9,825 bases of DNA from the NCBI GenBank assembly GCA_965659675.1, contig CBFHWY010000091.1, positions 1-9,825 of the forward strand, in the 5' to 3' direction. The position numbers were made by a program, and so were the translations under genes. Position 1 is the first letter of the stretch, and the number at the start of each line of letters is the position of its first letter. Shown in pieces: positions 1 to 7,020 of the stretch. This DNA comes from CBFHWY01 sp965659675. GTDB taxonomy: Bacteria > Bacteroidota > Bacteroidia > Flavobacteriales_G > Salibacteraceae. The notes beneath the pieces are model-generated. The model did no database searches and was not told the origin of the DNA. It worked only from the letters and a program-made list of their open reading frames with translations.

Positions 1-1079
1 AAGGATTATCTGAGCCGGGAAAAGAGCTTGAAGAGATCTTTGGTGACTCGGAGTATGCCGAGGAGTTAAATGCATTATTCAGTAATTCTTATTTGGCTTC
101 TGAGAACTTGTCGGAAGCGACCATTCGTTTTGTTGAGGAACTATTTGAAGAGGAAGAGCTACTTTGTCTTGATGCAGATTCATCCGCGCTTAAAGATGCT
201 TTTCGTGAAGTCATCCTCGACGAGCTAAAGAATGAGTCAGCCGCATCGGCTTCAGAAAGTGCTAATGCCATTCTTGCAAAGGCTGATTATCCTCAGCAGA
301 TCCATATTAGAGATATCAATCTTTTCTACATCCTGGATGGATACAGAGAGCGTATCGTCAGAAAAGGCGAGCAATGGCAAACAAATGATGGAGCTCACCA
401 ATGGAGCTGGACCGAGATCGAGCTTGAGGTCAATGAACAGCCGCAACGATTTAGCCCAAATGTCGCCTTACGCCCACTTTATCAAGAGCTCATTTTACCT
501 AATCTTGCTTATGTAGGTGGCGGTGGTGAGATTTCATATTGGTTACAACTAAAGCCAATTTTTGACCATCATAAAGCGGTTTTTCCCATTCTTTTTCCTC
601 GACTTTCAGTTACCGCCCTAAGCCCATCTGCACAGAAGAAAATAGACAAATTGGGATTGGATGTTGCCTCCTATTTTCAGCGAAGCGAGGATCTTGTGAA
701 AAGCTATCTCTCTGCGCAAACTGAAATCTCAGACTTTTCCGAGGAGCGGAAGATGTTAAAGAACATGGAAGAATCTGCACTCCAAAAGATGCAAGACCTG
801 GAAGAAGGTTTTCGAAAGTCGATATCAGCTGAGTTCAATCAAATGGGAAGCAGCCTTGGAAAGATCTACGGCAAATACAAAAAGCAGGTAAAACAGCGTG
901 AAGAGATCTCCATCAATCAACTGAAAAGCGCTCAGGATGCGATTTATCCAGACCAAAAACTGCAGGAAAGAGTCGAGAATTTTTCTTTATGGTATCTGCG
1001 AAGCGGAAAAGAAGGACTAAAAGCCATTGAAGATGAAATGGACCCCTTTGCTTTTAACATGCTGGTATTATTTGCGTAA
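1..1079 (+). CDS. bshC: Bacillithiol biosynthesis cysteine-adding enzyme BshC, C-terminal part (5' end outside window)
   Basis: The reading frame is open from base 3 to the TAA at 1077-1079, giving 358 visible codons of a protein that is usually about 520-540 residues, so roughly the N-terminal third lies before the window. BshC adds cysteine to glucosaminyl-malate in the last step of bacillithiol synthesis, a cytosolic low-molecular-weight thiol known from Firmicutes, Deinococcus and many Bacteroidota. Family hallmarks are the segment LCLDADSSALK (bases about 162-194), the conserved core LRPLYQELILPNLAYVGG (about 468-521), then GEISYWLQLKPIF, a long charged coiled-coil arm (about 715-960) and a C-terminal tail ending in DPFAFNMLVLFA. 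A TTG at 93 could be read as a start, but the homology-like frame continues upstream without a stop, so it is internal. guaA begins 52 nt downstream with its own putative promoter. Identification is from remembered family motifs. Confidence 0.9.
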   Translation, partial: GLSEPGKELEEIFGDSEYAEELNALFSNSYLASENLSEATIRFVEELFEEEELLCLDADSSALKDAFREVILDELKNESAASASESANAILAKADYPQQIHIRDINLFYILDGYRERIVRKGEQWQTNDGAHQWSWTEIELEVNEQPQRFSPNVALRPLYQELILPNLAYVGGGGEISYWLQLKPIFDHHKAVFPILFPRLSVTALSPSAQKKIDKLGLDVASYFQRSEDLVKSYLSAQTEISDFSEERKMLKNMEESALQKMQDLEEGFRKSISAEFNQMGSSLGKIYGKYKKQVKQREEISINQLKSAQDAIYPDQKLQERVENFSLWYLRSGKEGLKAIEDEMDPFAFNMLVLFA

Positions 1080-1120
1080 AACTTTGCGCTAAGGCTTTTC
1101 TTTCGGCAAGATTGAAATTA

Positions 1121-1128
1121 TACTTTTG
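1121..1128 (+). promoter_or_regulatory. Putative Bacteroidota -7 promoter element before guaA
   Basis: TACTTTTG is an exact match to the Bacteroidota sigma-ABfr -7 consensus TAnnTTTG. It lies 3 nt before the preferred guaA ATG, so transcription would start about at the start codon, giving a leaderless or nearly leaderless mRNA. No clear TTTG -33 element is visible at about 19-nt spacing (only TTTC near 1100). It is supported mainly by the exact match and by its place in the 52-nt gap after bshC. Confidence 0.5.
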
Positions 1129-1131
1129 GGC

Positions 1132-2661
1132 ATGGAAGAAATGATCCTCATCCTTGATTTTGGCTCACAATACACACAGTTGATAGCCAGAAGGATACGT
1201 GAATTAAACGTCTACTGCGAGATTCACCCTTACAACGATTTTCCAAATTTCTCAGAAAATATAAAAGGTCTGATCCTGTCGGGAAGTCCATTTTCGGTGC
1301 GGGATGAAGATCACCCAGTTCCAGACCTTAGCGATCTCCCCTCTAATATTCCAGTACTCGGGGTTTGTTATGGAGCGCAATTCATGGCCATGCAGGCGGG
1401 TGGACGTGTAGAAGCTTCGGCTCACCGGGAATACGGACGTGCAAACCTCTCGTTTATCAATGAGGAGAATGAGCTCCTACATGCCATTGAAACTGGCTCC
1501 CAGGTATGGATGTCACATGGAGATACGATCCTTGACCTGCCAGATAACTGTGAGGTTATTTGCAGCTCGGCAGATGTTAAGGTAGCTGGATATCAATTCA
1601 AAGGGGAAGCGCGTTATGGCGTTCAGTTTCACCCGGAAGTCTACCACAGCACTGATGGACTCCACTTGCTTAGAAATTTTGTGGTAGGAATCTGTCATTG
1701 CACACAAGATTGGACTCCAGCGCATTTTGTGGAAGAAACGGTAGCAAACCTCAAAGCCCAGATTGGAAACGATAAAGTTGTACTTGGACTATCTGGTGGA
1801 GTTGACTCCTCCGTTGCGGCCGTGTTGTTAAACCAGGCCATAGGTCATCAGTTGTATTGCATATTCGTCAATAATGGATTGCTCAGAAAACATGAATTTG
1901 AACATGTTCTTGAACAATACAAGGAACTTGACCTGAATGTTAAAGGTGTTGATGCTTCGGAGCGCTTCTATAAAGCCCTGAACGGAGTTTCAGATCCCGA
2001 AGAGAAGAGAAAGATCATCGGAAGGGAATTCATTGAAGTATTTGATGATGAAGCCCATCATATTCAAGACGTAAAATGGCTCGGGCAGGGAACGATCTAT
2101 CCAGATGTGATAGAATCCAAGTCTGTGAATGGCCCATCTGCAACAATCAAAAGTCACCATAATGTTGGGGGTCTTCCTGATTTTATGAAACTCAAATTAG
2201 TGGAGCCATTAAATGCTCTTTTTAAAGATGAAGTAAGAAGGGTAGGGGCAGAGCTACACATTCCTCAGGAGATTCTCGGACGTCATCCTTTTCCAGGTCC
2301 AGGCCTTGCGATTCGCATCCTTGGAGATATCACGGAAGAAAAGGTACGCACTTTGCAAGAGGTAGATCATATATTTATTAAAGCCTTGAAGGACGAGGGA
2401 CATTACGACGATGTTTGGCAGGCTGGTGCTATTCTTCTGCCAGTGCAATCAGTGGGTGTTATGGGTGATGAACGTACCTATGAAAATGCCGTAGCATTGA
2501 GAGCAGTGACTTCCACTGATGGGATGACCGCCGACTGGTGTCACCTCCCTCACGAATTCTTGAGTATGGTGTCCAATAAGATCATCAATCAGGTAAAAGG
2601 CGTTAACAGAGTGGTGTACGACATTAGTTCTAAACCACCGGCAACCATCGAATGGGAATAA
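1132..2661 (+). CDS. guaA: GMP synthase (glutamine-hydrolysing)
   Basis: GuaA converts XMP to GMP with ATP and glutamine, the last step of de novo guanine nucleotide synthesis in the cytosol. The 509-residue protein is full length. The class I glutamine amidotransferase domain (about 1-190) has the nucleophile C79 in GVCYG and the triad H167 and E169 in FHPE. The ATP pyrophosphatase domain follows, with the P-loop SGGVDSS from S221, and the C-terminal dimerisation domain carries GRHPFPGPGLAIR and ends in PPATIEWE. ATG 1132 (MEEMILILDFGSQYTQ) fits the family N-terminus best; an in-frame TTG at 1126 lies inside the -7 box and ATG 1141 would trim the usual lead-in. The last 10 nt overlap the following LysM gene, which suggests translational coupling. 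All catalytic motifs are intact. Confidence 0.98.
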   Translation: MEEMILILDFGSQYTQLIARRIRELNVYCEIHPYNDFPNFSENIKGLILSGSPFSVRDEDHPVPDLSDLPSNIPVLGVCYGAQFMAMQAGGRVEASAHREYGRANLSFINEENELLHAIETGSQVWMSHGDTILDLPDNCEVICSSADVKVAGYQFKGEARYGVQFHPEVYHSTDGLHLLRNFVVGICHCTQDWTPAHFVEETVANLKAQIGNDKVVLGLSGGVDSSVAAVLLNQAIGHQLYCIFVNNGLLRKHEFEHVLEQYKELDLNVKGVDASERFYKALNGVSDPEEKRKIIGREFIEVFDDEAHHIQDVKWLGQGTIYPDVIESKSVNGPSATIKSHHNVGGLPDFMKLKLVEPLNALFKDEVRRVGAELHIPQEILGRHPFPGPGLAIRILGDITEEKVRTLQEVDHIFIKALKDEGHYDDVWQAGAILLPVQSVGVMGDERTYENAVALRAVTSTDGMTADWCHLPHEFLSMVSNKIINQVKGVNRVVYDISSKPPATIEWE

Positions 2662-4466
2662 TTAAGCACTTCATACTCGTTCTGTTTCTGTTGTTCTTGG
2701 GTTATTCAGCCTGGGCTCAAGAGGGAGTTTCAAAGGATATTAGGGAACTCAACGGAAAGGAGTTTTACTTCCATACCGTAGCCAAGGGAAACACACTATA
2801 TGGGATCTCAAGAATGTACAATGTTGACATCGATGAGATCGTAAAGTACAACCCGGATGCCGAACTAGGTCTGCGTATCGATCAATTATTGAAGATTCCA
2901 GTCCGTAAAGCGAAGATCAGAAAGGTCGAAAAGAACGAACTGAAGGTGTCTGGCTCATTCCTGATTCACAGGGTGATCAAAGGGGAGACCCTATATGGCA
3001 TATCCAAACGATACAACATCGATCAGGAAAATATTCTCAAGCACAACCCAGAAGTGAAAAAGGGCATTAAGCCCGGAATGGAATTGAAGATCGAGACGCT
3101 GGTTTCAAAACCTGAGACCGCAGAGGAACGATCAATGGAGGCTTTGTATAAACCAGCCAAAAAAGATTCTCTCATCAACCATACGGTTCAAGCAAAAGAA
3201 ACCTGGTACGGTATCGCTACAAAGTATCAGGTGAACATAGATACCCTCATGTCCTTTAATCATCAGTTTAAAGGAGGACTTGAGATCGGAGATGTATTGC
3301 GAATCCCAAAATTTGATCCGAAATACCTTAGCTCTAAAGCAAGAGGAAAGGAAGATACCTTGAGTGTATCCATTAAAAACGACACTTCCACAGCAAGAGT
3401 GATGCTCTTTCTCCCTTTCTATTTGAATGAAAATGATACTTCGTTCATCAAGAAAGAAGAAGAAGGGCTCACCTACAAAAATGAGATCAACCCGAAATCA
3501 AGATTGGCTTTTGAGTTTTATGAAGGAGTACTGCTGGCTCTTGATAGCTTAAAGAACCGGGATCTCGATATTGAACTCCTGGTATTCGATACCAAATCCA
3601 CCCAAAGAATGGATTCTCTATTGGACTCACTGAGCTTTAGTCAGGTTGACCTGATCATTGGACCACTATACCGGTCTAATTTTCAAAAAGTACTCAACTA
3701 TGCTAAACCATATGGGATCCCAATGATCAGTCCGGTTCCTCAGAGCAACAAGATACTTCTCGATAATCCAAATGTGATCAAGATGTCGCCGTCCTACGCT
3801 TCTGAAGTGGCTTTCATTCGCAATTATTATGATAATAAACTAAAAGGAGGAAACTTCTTTTTGGTGAATTCTTACAAGTTCAAAGACATGGCTCTGATCA
3901 ATATCTTCTTTAACGAAGGGGAAGGTCCTGAGGCTTTTGATTCCACACAGATGCTGAATATCTCCGAACCAGAAGATGTTGAATTAAGCAGCAAGCTTGA
4001 TACTCTGGGTAATTACTTTTTTGTTGCCAGTTCTGATAAGGGCTATGTAGGCCGCTTCGTGAATATGCTTTATCCCTATGCCAGAGAGTACCCAGTAACT
4101 GTGATCGGCATGAGCAACTGGTCGGATTACGACCATTTAGACATTGATTATTTACAGGAGATGAACCTGCATTATACCACGGAATTCTTTGTGGATTATG
4201 ATGATCCTGACGTGATAGAATTTCTTAAAAAGTATCGTAAACGTTTTGGAACAGAGCCAATCAAGTATGGTTTCATTGGTTATGAGCTCATGCTTAATTT
4301 CATTGATTTCAATAGCACGAATGCGATTCAGGACCTTGAGACCATCAACTCCAGTGGGATGGTCTTAAATTTTGACTTCAGGAAGTTTGATTTCAGCAAC
4401 GGGATCGAGAATCGTGGACTATTCCTCATTCGAAGCGATAATTACCGCCTGGAGAAAGCCCAATAA
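2652..4466 (+). CDS. Secreted protein with three LysM repeats and a type I periplasmic-binding-protein fold
   Basis: The 604-residue product starts with a Sec signal peptide (hydrophobic core about residues 7-20, likely cleaved near WAQ/E at 23-24; no lipobox cysteine). Three LysM peptidoglycan-binding repeats follow at about 39-83, 104-147 and 176-219, each with the pattern hTVxKGxTLYGISxxYN...LxIP; the third is more divergent (AKETWYGIATKY). From about 249 (RVMLFLPFYLNEND) to the end it looks like a type I periplasmic-binding domain of the kind annotated as amino-acid ABC transporter receptors, including DLIIGPLYRSNF and IPMISPVPQSN. No permease or ATPase gene is nearby. It overlaps the guaA stop by 10 nt. 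The fold assignment rests on motif resemblance; the ligand and function are unknown. A role in sensing or regulating the cell wall is an inference. Confidence 0.85.
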   Translation: MGIIKHFILVLFLLFLGYSAWAQEGVSKDIRELNGKEFYFHTVAKGNTLYGISRMYNVDIDEIVKYNPDAELGLRIDQLLKIPVRKAKIRKVEKNELKVSGSFLIHRVIKGETLYGISKRYNIDQENILKHNPEVKKGIKPGMELKIETLVSKPETAEERSMEALYKPAKKDSLINHTVQAKETWYGIATKYQVNIDTLMSFNHQFKGGLEIGDVLRIPKFDPKYLSSKARGKEDTLSVSIKNDTSTARVMLFLPFYLNENDTSFIKKEEEGLTYKNEINPKSRLAFEFYEGVLLALDSLKNRDLDIELLVFDTKSTQRMDSLLDSLSFSQVDLIIGPLYRSNFQKVLNYAKPYGIPMISPVPQSNKILLDNPNVIKMSPSYASEVAFIRNYYDNKLKGGNFFLVNSYKFKDMALINIFFNEGEGPEAFDSTQMLNISEPEDVELSSKLDTLGNYFFVASSDKGYVGRFVNMLYPYAREYPVTVIGMSNWSDYDHLDIDYLQEMNLHYTTEFFVDYDDPDVIEFLKKYRKRFGTEPIKYGFIGYELMLNFIDFNSTNAIQDLETINSSGMVLNFDFRKFDFSNGIENRGLFLIRSDNYRLEKAQ

Positions 4467-4490
4467 AAAGGCCCGCGTTAGCAGGCCTTT
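4467..4490. terminator. Bidirectional intrinsic terminator between convergent genes
   Basis: The arms AAAGGCCCGC and GCAGGCCTTT pair over ten positions with one C-A mismatch around a GTTA loop. The hairpin starts directly after the TAA of the LysM gene and lies 22 nt beyond the stop of the minus-strand PLP enzyme. Read on the minus strand the right arm runs into TTTTTATT, a better T-tract than on the plus strand (TTTC), so it probably works best for the minus-strand transcript but can serve both. Confidence 0.8.
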
Positions 4491-4512
4491 CAAATACATC
4501 ATATCATTTCTC

Positions 4513-5766
4513 TTATTGCTGAGCTAAAGAGAAATCCATCTTTTCAGTGTTGTAGTCTCCGTTCATCAAACGAACTTTCACTTTATCAAAGGCATTCAAG
4601 GTATACTCCACATCTTCTAATGTATGAGCCGCAGTTGGGATCAGGCGAAGCATGATCACTCCTTTTGGAACTACAGGATACACAACCATGGAGCAGAAAA
4701 TACCATGATTCTCTCTCATATCAATAATGATGTTTGCAGCTTCAAATGTGCCTCCTTTAAAGAACACAGGAGTCACACAAGAATTGGTCACTCCCAGATC
4801 AAAACCTCTTTCCCTCAAACCACTCTGAAGTGCATTGGTGATTGTCCAAAGTCTTTCTTTGAAGCCCAGATCGTTTCTGAAAAGCTCAAGTCTTTTTAAG
4901 TTTCCAGCTACAATTGGCATTGGAAGCGACTTTGCAAAGATCTGAGATCTCATATTATATCTGAGGTACTCAATGACATTTTCATTCGCGGAGATAAAAC
5001 CACCTATTGATGCAAAGGCCTTCGCGAAGGTCCCAAAATAAACGTCAATCTCATCCTGAACACCTTGCTCTTCTCCGGCACCAGCTCCTGTTTTACCTAA
5101 AGTTCCAATTCCATGAGCATCGTCAACAAAAAGCCTAAAGTCGTAGGACTTTTTCAATTCTGCGATCTCCTTGAGCAGACCTTGATCTCCAGCCATTCCG
5201 AAAACGCCTTCGGTTACCACCAGGATTCCGCCCTCTGTACCATCAACAATTTTGGTCGCTCTCTCTAATTGTATTTTGAGTTTTTCAATGTTATTGTGGG
5301 GATAAACGAATCTTTTTCCCTGATGCAGTCTAACACCGTCAACCATACAAGCATGCGATTCGGAGTCATAAATTACCACATCATTCCTGTCAAGGAGTGC
5401 TTCAATAGCTGACATACATCCCTGGTAGCCGTAATTAAGTAGAATGGTGTCTTCTTTGCCAACAAAAGACGAAAGCTCAGCCTCAAGTTGTTCATGAAGG
5501 TTTGTATTCCCTGTCATCATTCGAGCACCCATCGGCAGACTTAAGCCGTACTCCTTAGACGCCTCGGCATCGGCTTTTCTTACCTCTGGATGGTTTGCCA
5601 TTCCAAGGTAATTGTTCACACTCCAAACAAGCATGTCCTTACCGCGAAAGCCCATTCTATTTCCAATTTCTCCCTCAAGTTTGGGGAACATGAAATAACC
5701 ATGCGAATACTCTGAATGCTTCCCTAGAGCTCCTCTGTTTTTCTTGATTTTCTCGAATATATCCAC
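4513..5766 (-). CDS. PLP-dependent alpha-oxoamine synthase (serine palmitoyltransferase / cysteate fatty-acyl transferase type)
   Basis: This 417-residue fold-type I PLP enzyme belongs to the alpha-oxoamine synthases, which condense an amino acid with an acyl thioester and release CO2. Visible active-site features are H138 in DSESHACMVDG (the histidine that stacks on PLP), the DDAHGIG motif with D215, D216 and H218, and the Schiff-base lysine K249 in GTFAKAFASIGG. The family also contains 2-amino-3-ketobutyrate ligase and AONS (BioF). The N-terminal layout, with GYFMFPKLEGEIGNRM and a long SLPMGARMMTGN loop, resembles the Bacteroidota proteins linked to sphingolipid (serine) or sulfonolipid/capnine (cysteate) synthesis. 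The start is GTG at 5766; the open frame upstream shows no ATG. It stands alone on the minus strand, with its own -7 element 23 nt upstream and a terminator downstream. The amino-acid substrate cannot be decided from sequence alone. Confidence 0.88.
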   Translation of the reverse strand: MDIFEKIKKNRGALGKHSEYSHGYFMFPKLEGEIGNRMGFRGKDMLVWSVNNYLGMANHPEVRKADAEASKEYGLSLPMGARMMTGNTNLHEQLEAELSSFVGKEDTILLNYGYQGCMSAIEALLDRNDVVIYDSESHACMVDGVRLHQGKRFVYPHNNIEKLKIQLERATKIVDGTEGGILVVTEGVFGMAGDQGLLKEIAELKKSYDFRLFVDDAHGIGTLGKTGAGAGEEQGVQDEIDVYFGTFAKAFASIGGFISANENVIEYLRYNMRSQIFAKSLPMPIVAGNLKRLELFRNDLGFKERLWTITNALQSGLRERGFDLGVTNSCVTPVFFKGGTFEAANIIIDMRENHGIFCSMVVYPVVPKGVIMLRLIPTAAHTLEDVEYTLNAFDKVKVRLMNGDYNTEKMDFSLAQQ

Positions 5767-5789
5767 TCTACTATACTTTAGGTTTAATG

Positions 5790-5797
5790 CAAAAATA
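5790..5797 (-). promoter_or_regulatory. Putative -7 promoter element of the PLP enzyme gene
   Basis: Read on the minus strand, 5797 to 5790 is TATTTTTG, an exact TAnnTTTG match. It ends 23 nt before the GTG start, which would give a short leader of about 20 nt. I see no convincing -33 TTTG at the expected distance; an ATTAGT/ACTAAT inverted repeat sits there instead. Confidence 0.5.
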
Positions 5798-5799
5798 CA

Positions 5800-5820
5800 A
5801 TTAGTCTGATTGATACTAAT
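5800..5820. repeat. Inverted repeat ATTAGT-N9-ACTAAT in the divergent spacer (possible operator)
   Basis: ATTAGT at 5800-5805 is a perfect inverted copy of ACTAAT at 5815-5820, with a 9-nt spacer. It lies directly upstream of the PLP-gene -7 box, where a -33 element or a regulator would bind. The half-sites are short and the region is AT-rich, so it may be chance. The motif AGTCT also recurs three times in the spacer, at 5803, 5821 and 5859. Confidence 0.3.
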
Positions 5821-5862
5821 AGTCTATTTAAACAGTTAAAAAAAGTCACTTGTTTATAAGTC

Positions 5863-5870
5863 TATCTTTG
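5863..5870 (+). promoter_or_regulatory. Putative -7 promoter element of the bamD-rpoZ-coaBC cluster
   Basis: TATCTTTG exactly matches TAnnTTTG and ends 6 nt before the bamD ATG, so the predicted leader is only a few nucleotides. It is the only promoter-like element seen for the whole downstream run of five genes. No clear -33 TTTG is found at about 19-nt spacing. Confidence 0.6.
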
Positions 5871-5876
5871 CGCGCA

Positions 5877-6686
5877 ATGAGAAAACTCTTGTTTCTATTT
5901 CTATTGTCGGCCCTTTTTGTGACTGGATGTTCTGAATATCAGAAGGTTTTAAAGAGTACAGACCTTAATTTGAAGCTCAAAAAGGCCAACGAATATTATG
6001 AAAAAGAAAACTATTATAAAGCCTTGCCACTTTACGAAGAGCTGGTAAGTATCTACAGGGGAACCGCCAGGGCTGAGGAAGTATACTACAAGTATTCCTA
6101 TTGTGAGTATTATCTACTTGACCTATACCTGGCATCCTATCGCTTTGAAAATTTCACCAAGACCTTTCCCAATAGCAAATATCGCGAGGAATGCACCTTT
6201 ATGGCAGCTTATTGCGATTACCTCATGTCGCCCAAAACATCCCTTGAACAGAGTGCAACCTATGATGCGATCAGAAAGCTACAGCTGATCACAGAGCAAT
6301 ATCCAAATAGTAAATATGCCGATTCGAGCGAAGTCTTACTTGATGAACTACGGTTTAAACTGGAGACAAAAGCCTTTGAAAATGCACACTTGTACTACAA
6401 AACGGAGTACTATGAGTCTGCAGTTGTAGCCTTTAAGAATGTATTAAAGCGTTTCCCAGACACTGAATATAGGGAAGAGGTCTATTTTGGCATACTTCAA
6501 GCGCAGTATGAATTAGCCATAAACTCCATAGAATCAAAAAAGAAGGAGCGATTTGACAAAACTATCCAAGCTTATATTAAATTTGCAGACTCTTTTCCAA
6601 ACAGTTCATATATGATCAGGGCTGAATCGATCTATGAAGAATCGAAGCTCAAGTTGGAAGAGATAAAAAAGAAAAATCAATCTTAG
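5877..6686 (+). CDS. bamD: Outer membrane protein assembly lipoprotein BamD
   Basis: BamD is the essential lipoprotein partner of BamA in the machinery that folds beta-barrels into the outer membrane. The 269-residue protein begins with a lipoprotein signal peptide: M-R-K, a hydrophobic stretch and the lipobox VTGC with the lipidated cysteine at residue 18. The mature part is made of TPR-like helical repeats, e.g. KANEYYEKENYYKALPLYEEL, then RFENFTKTFPNSKYREECTF and YPNSKYADSSEVLLDELRFKL; the recurring FPxSxY turns are typical of YfiO/BamD. No charged surface-export signal follows the cysteine, which fits a periplasm-facing anchor. ATG 5877 is chosen over an in-frame TTG at 5850 because it gives a clean signal peptide and the -7 box lies just before it. 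Its TAG stop is followed at once by the rpoZ ATG. Confidence 0.93.
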   Translation: MRKLLFLFLLSALFVTGCSEYQKVLKSTDLNLKLKKANEYYEKENYYKALPLYEELVSIYRGTARAEEVYYKYSYCEYYLLDLYLASYRFENFTKTFPNSKYREECTFMAAYCDYLMSPKTSLEQSATYDAIRKLQLITEQYPNSKYADSSEVLLDELRFKLETKAFENAHLYYKTEYYESAVVAFKNVLKRFPDTEYREEVYFGILQAQYELAINSIESKKKERFDKTIQAYIKFADSFPNSSYMIRAESIYEESKLKLEEIKKKNQS

Positions 6687-7016
6687 ATGGATTACAAAAA
6701 GACAGACGCACCAGACAGCACAGTAACCAGAGACCTTCTAGATCTTAGTGAGGATGTAGGTAACGTGTACGAAACCCTTGCTATTCTTTCGAAAAGATCG
6801 AATCAGATCGCGCAGGACATAAAAGAGGAGTTGACCTCAAAGTTGGCTGAATTTGCTTCTTCTACTGATAATCTAGAGGAGATCTTTGAGAACAGAGAGC
6901 AGATCGAGATCTCAAAATTCTACGAAAGGTTAGCCAAGCCTACGGCAATCGCAATTGAAGAGCTAGAAAATCAAAAGGTATATTACCGCCTACCGGAAGA
7001 GACGGAGGATCAGTAG
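6687..7016 (+). CDS. rpoZ: RNA polymerase omega subunit, Bacteroidota type
   Basis: Omega helps fold and assemble the beta' subunit of RNA polymerase. This 109-residue protein keeps the two omega signatures: VGNVYETLAILSKRSNQI (residues about 24-41), equivalent to the helix IGNRFDLVLVAARRARQM of E. coli, and KPTAIAIEELENQKVYYR (about 84-101), equivalent to the KTTVIALREIEEG segment. Compared with the E. coli layout the protein has a longer N-terminus and a longer charged stretch between the two signatures (about 42-83). This matches the Bacteroidota form as I remember it. The gene directly abuts bamD (TAGATG) and is 4 nt from coaBC, so all three are very likely cotranscribed. Confidence 0.9.
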   Translation: MDYKKTDAPDSTVTRDLLDLSEDVGNVYETLAILSKRSNQIAQDIKEELTSKLAEFASSTDNLEEIFENREQIEISKFYERLAKPTAIAIEELENQKVYYRLPEETEDQ

Positions 7017-7020
7017 ATGA

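Noticed and set aside
93..1079. TTG 93 as a start for a shorter BshC-like protein
   Set aside because: The frame is open to the left edge with BshC-like composition, so this is an internal codon of a truncated gene.
1080..1131. Possible riboswitch or attenuator before guaA
   Set aside because: The gap is only 52 nt with no stable hairpin or conserved aptamer-like core, and the likely transcription start is at the start codon.
5019..5030. Perfect 12-bp palindrome CCTTCGCGAAGG inside the PLP enzyme gene
   Set aside because: It falls exactly on the codons of the T-F-A-K-A active-site lysine motif and is explained by the protein sequence; a regulatory role inside the gene has no other support.
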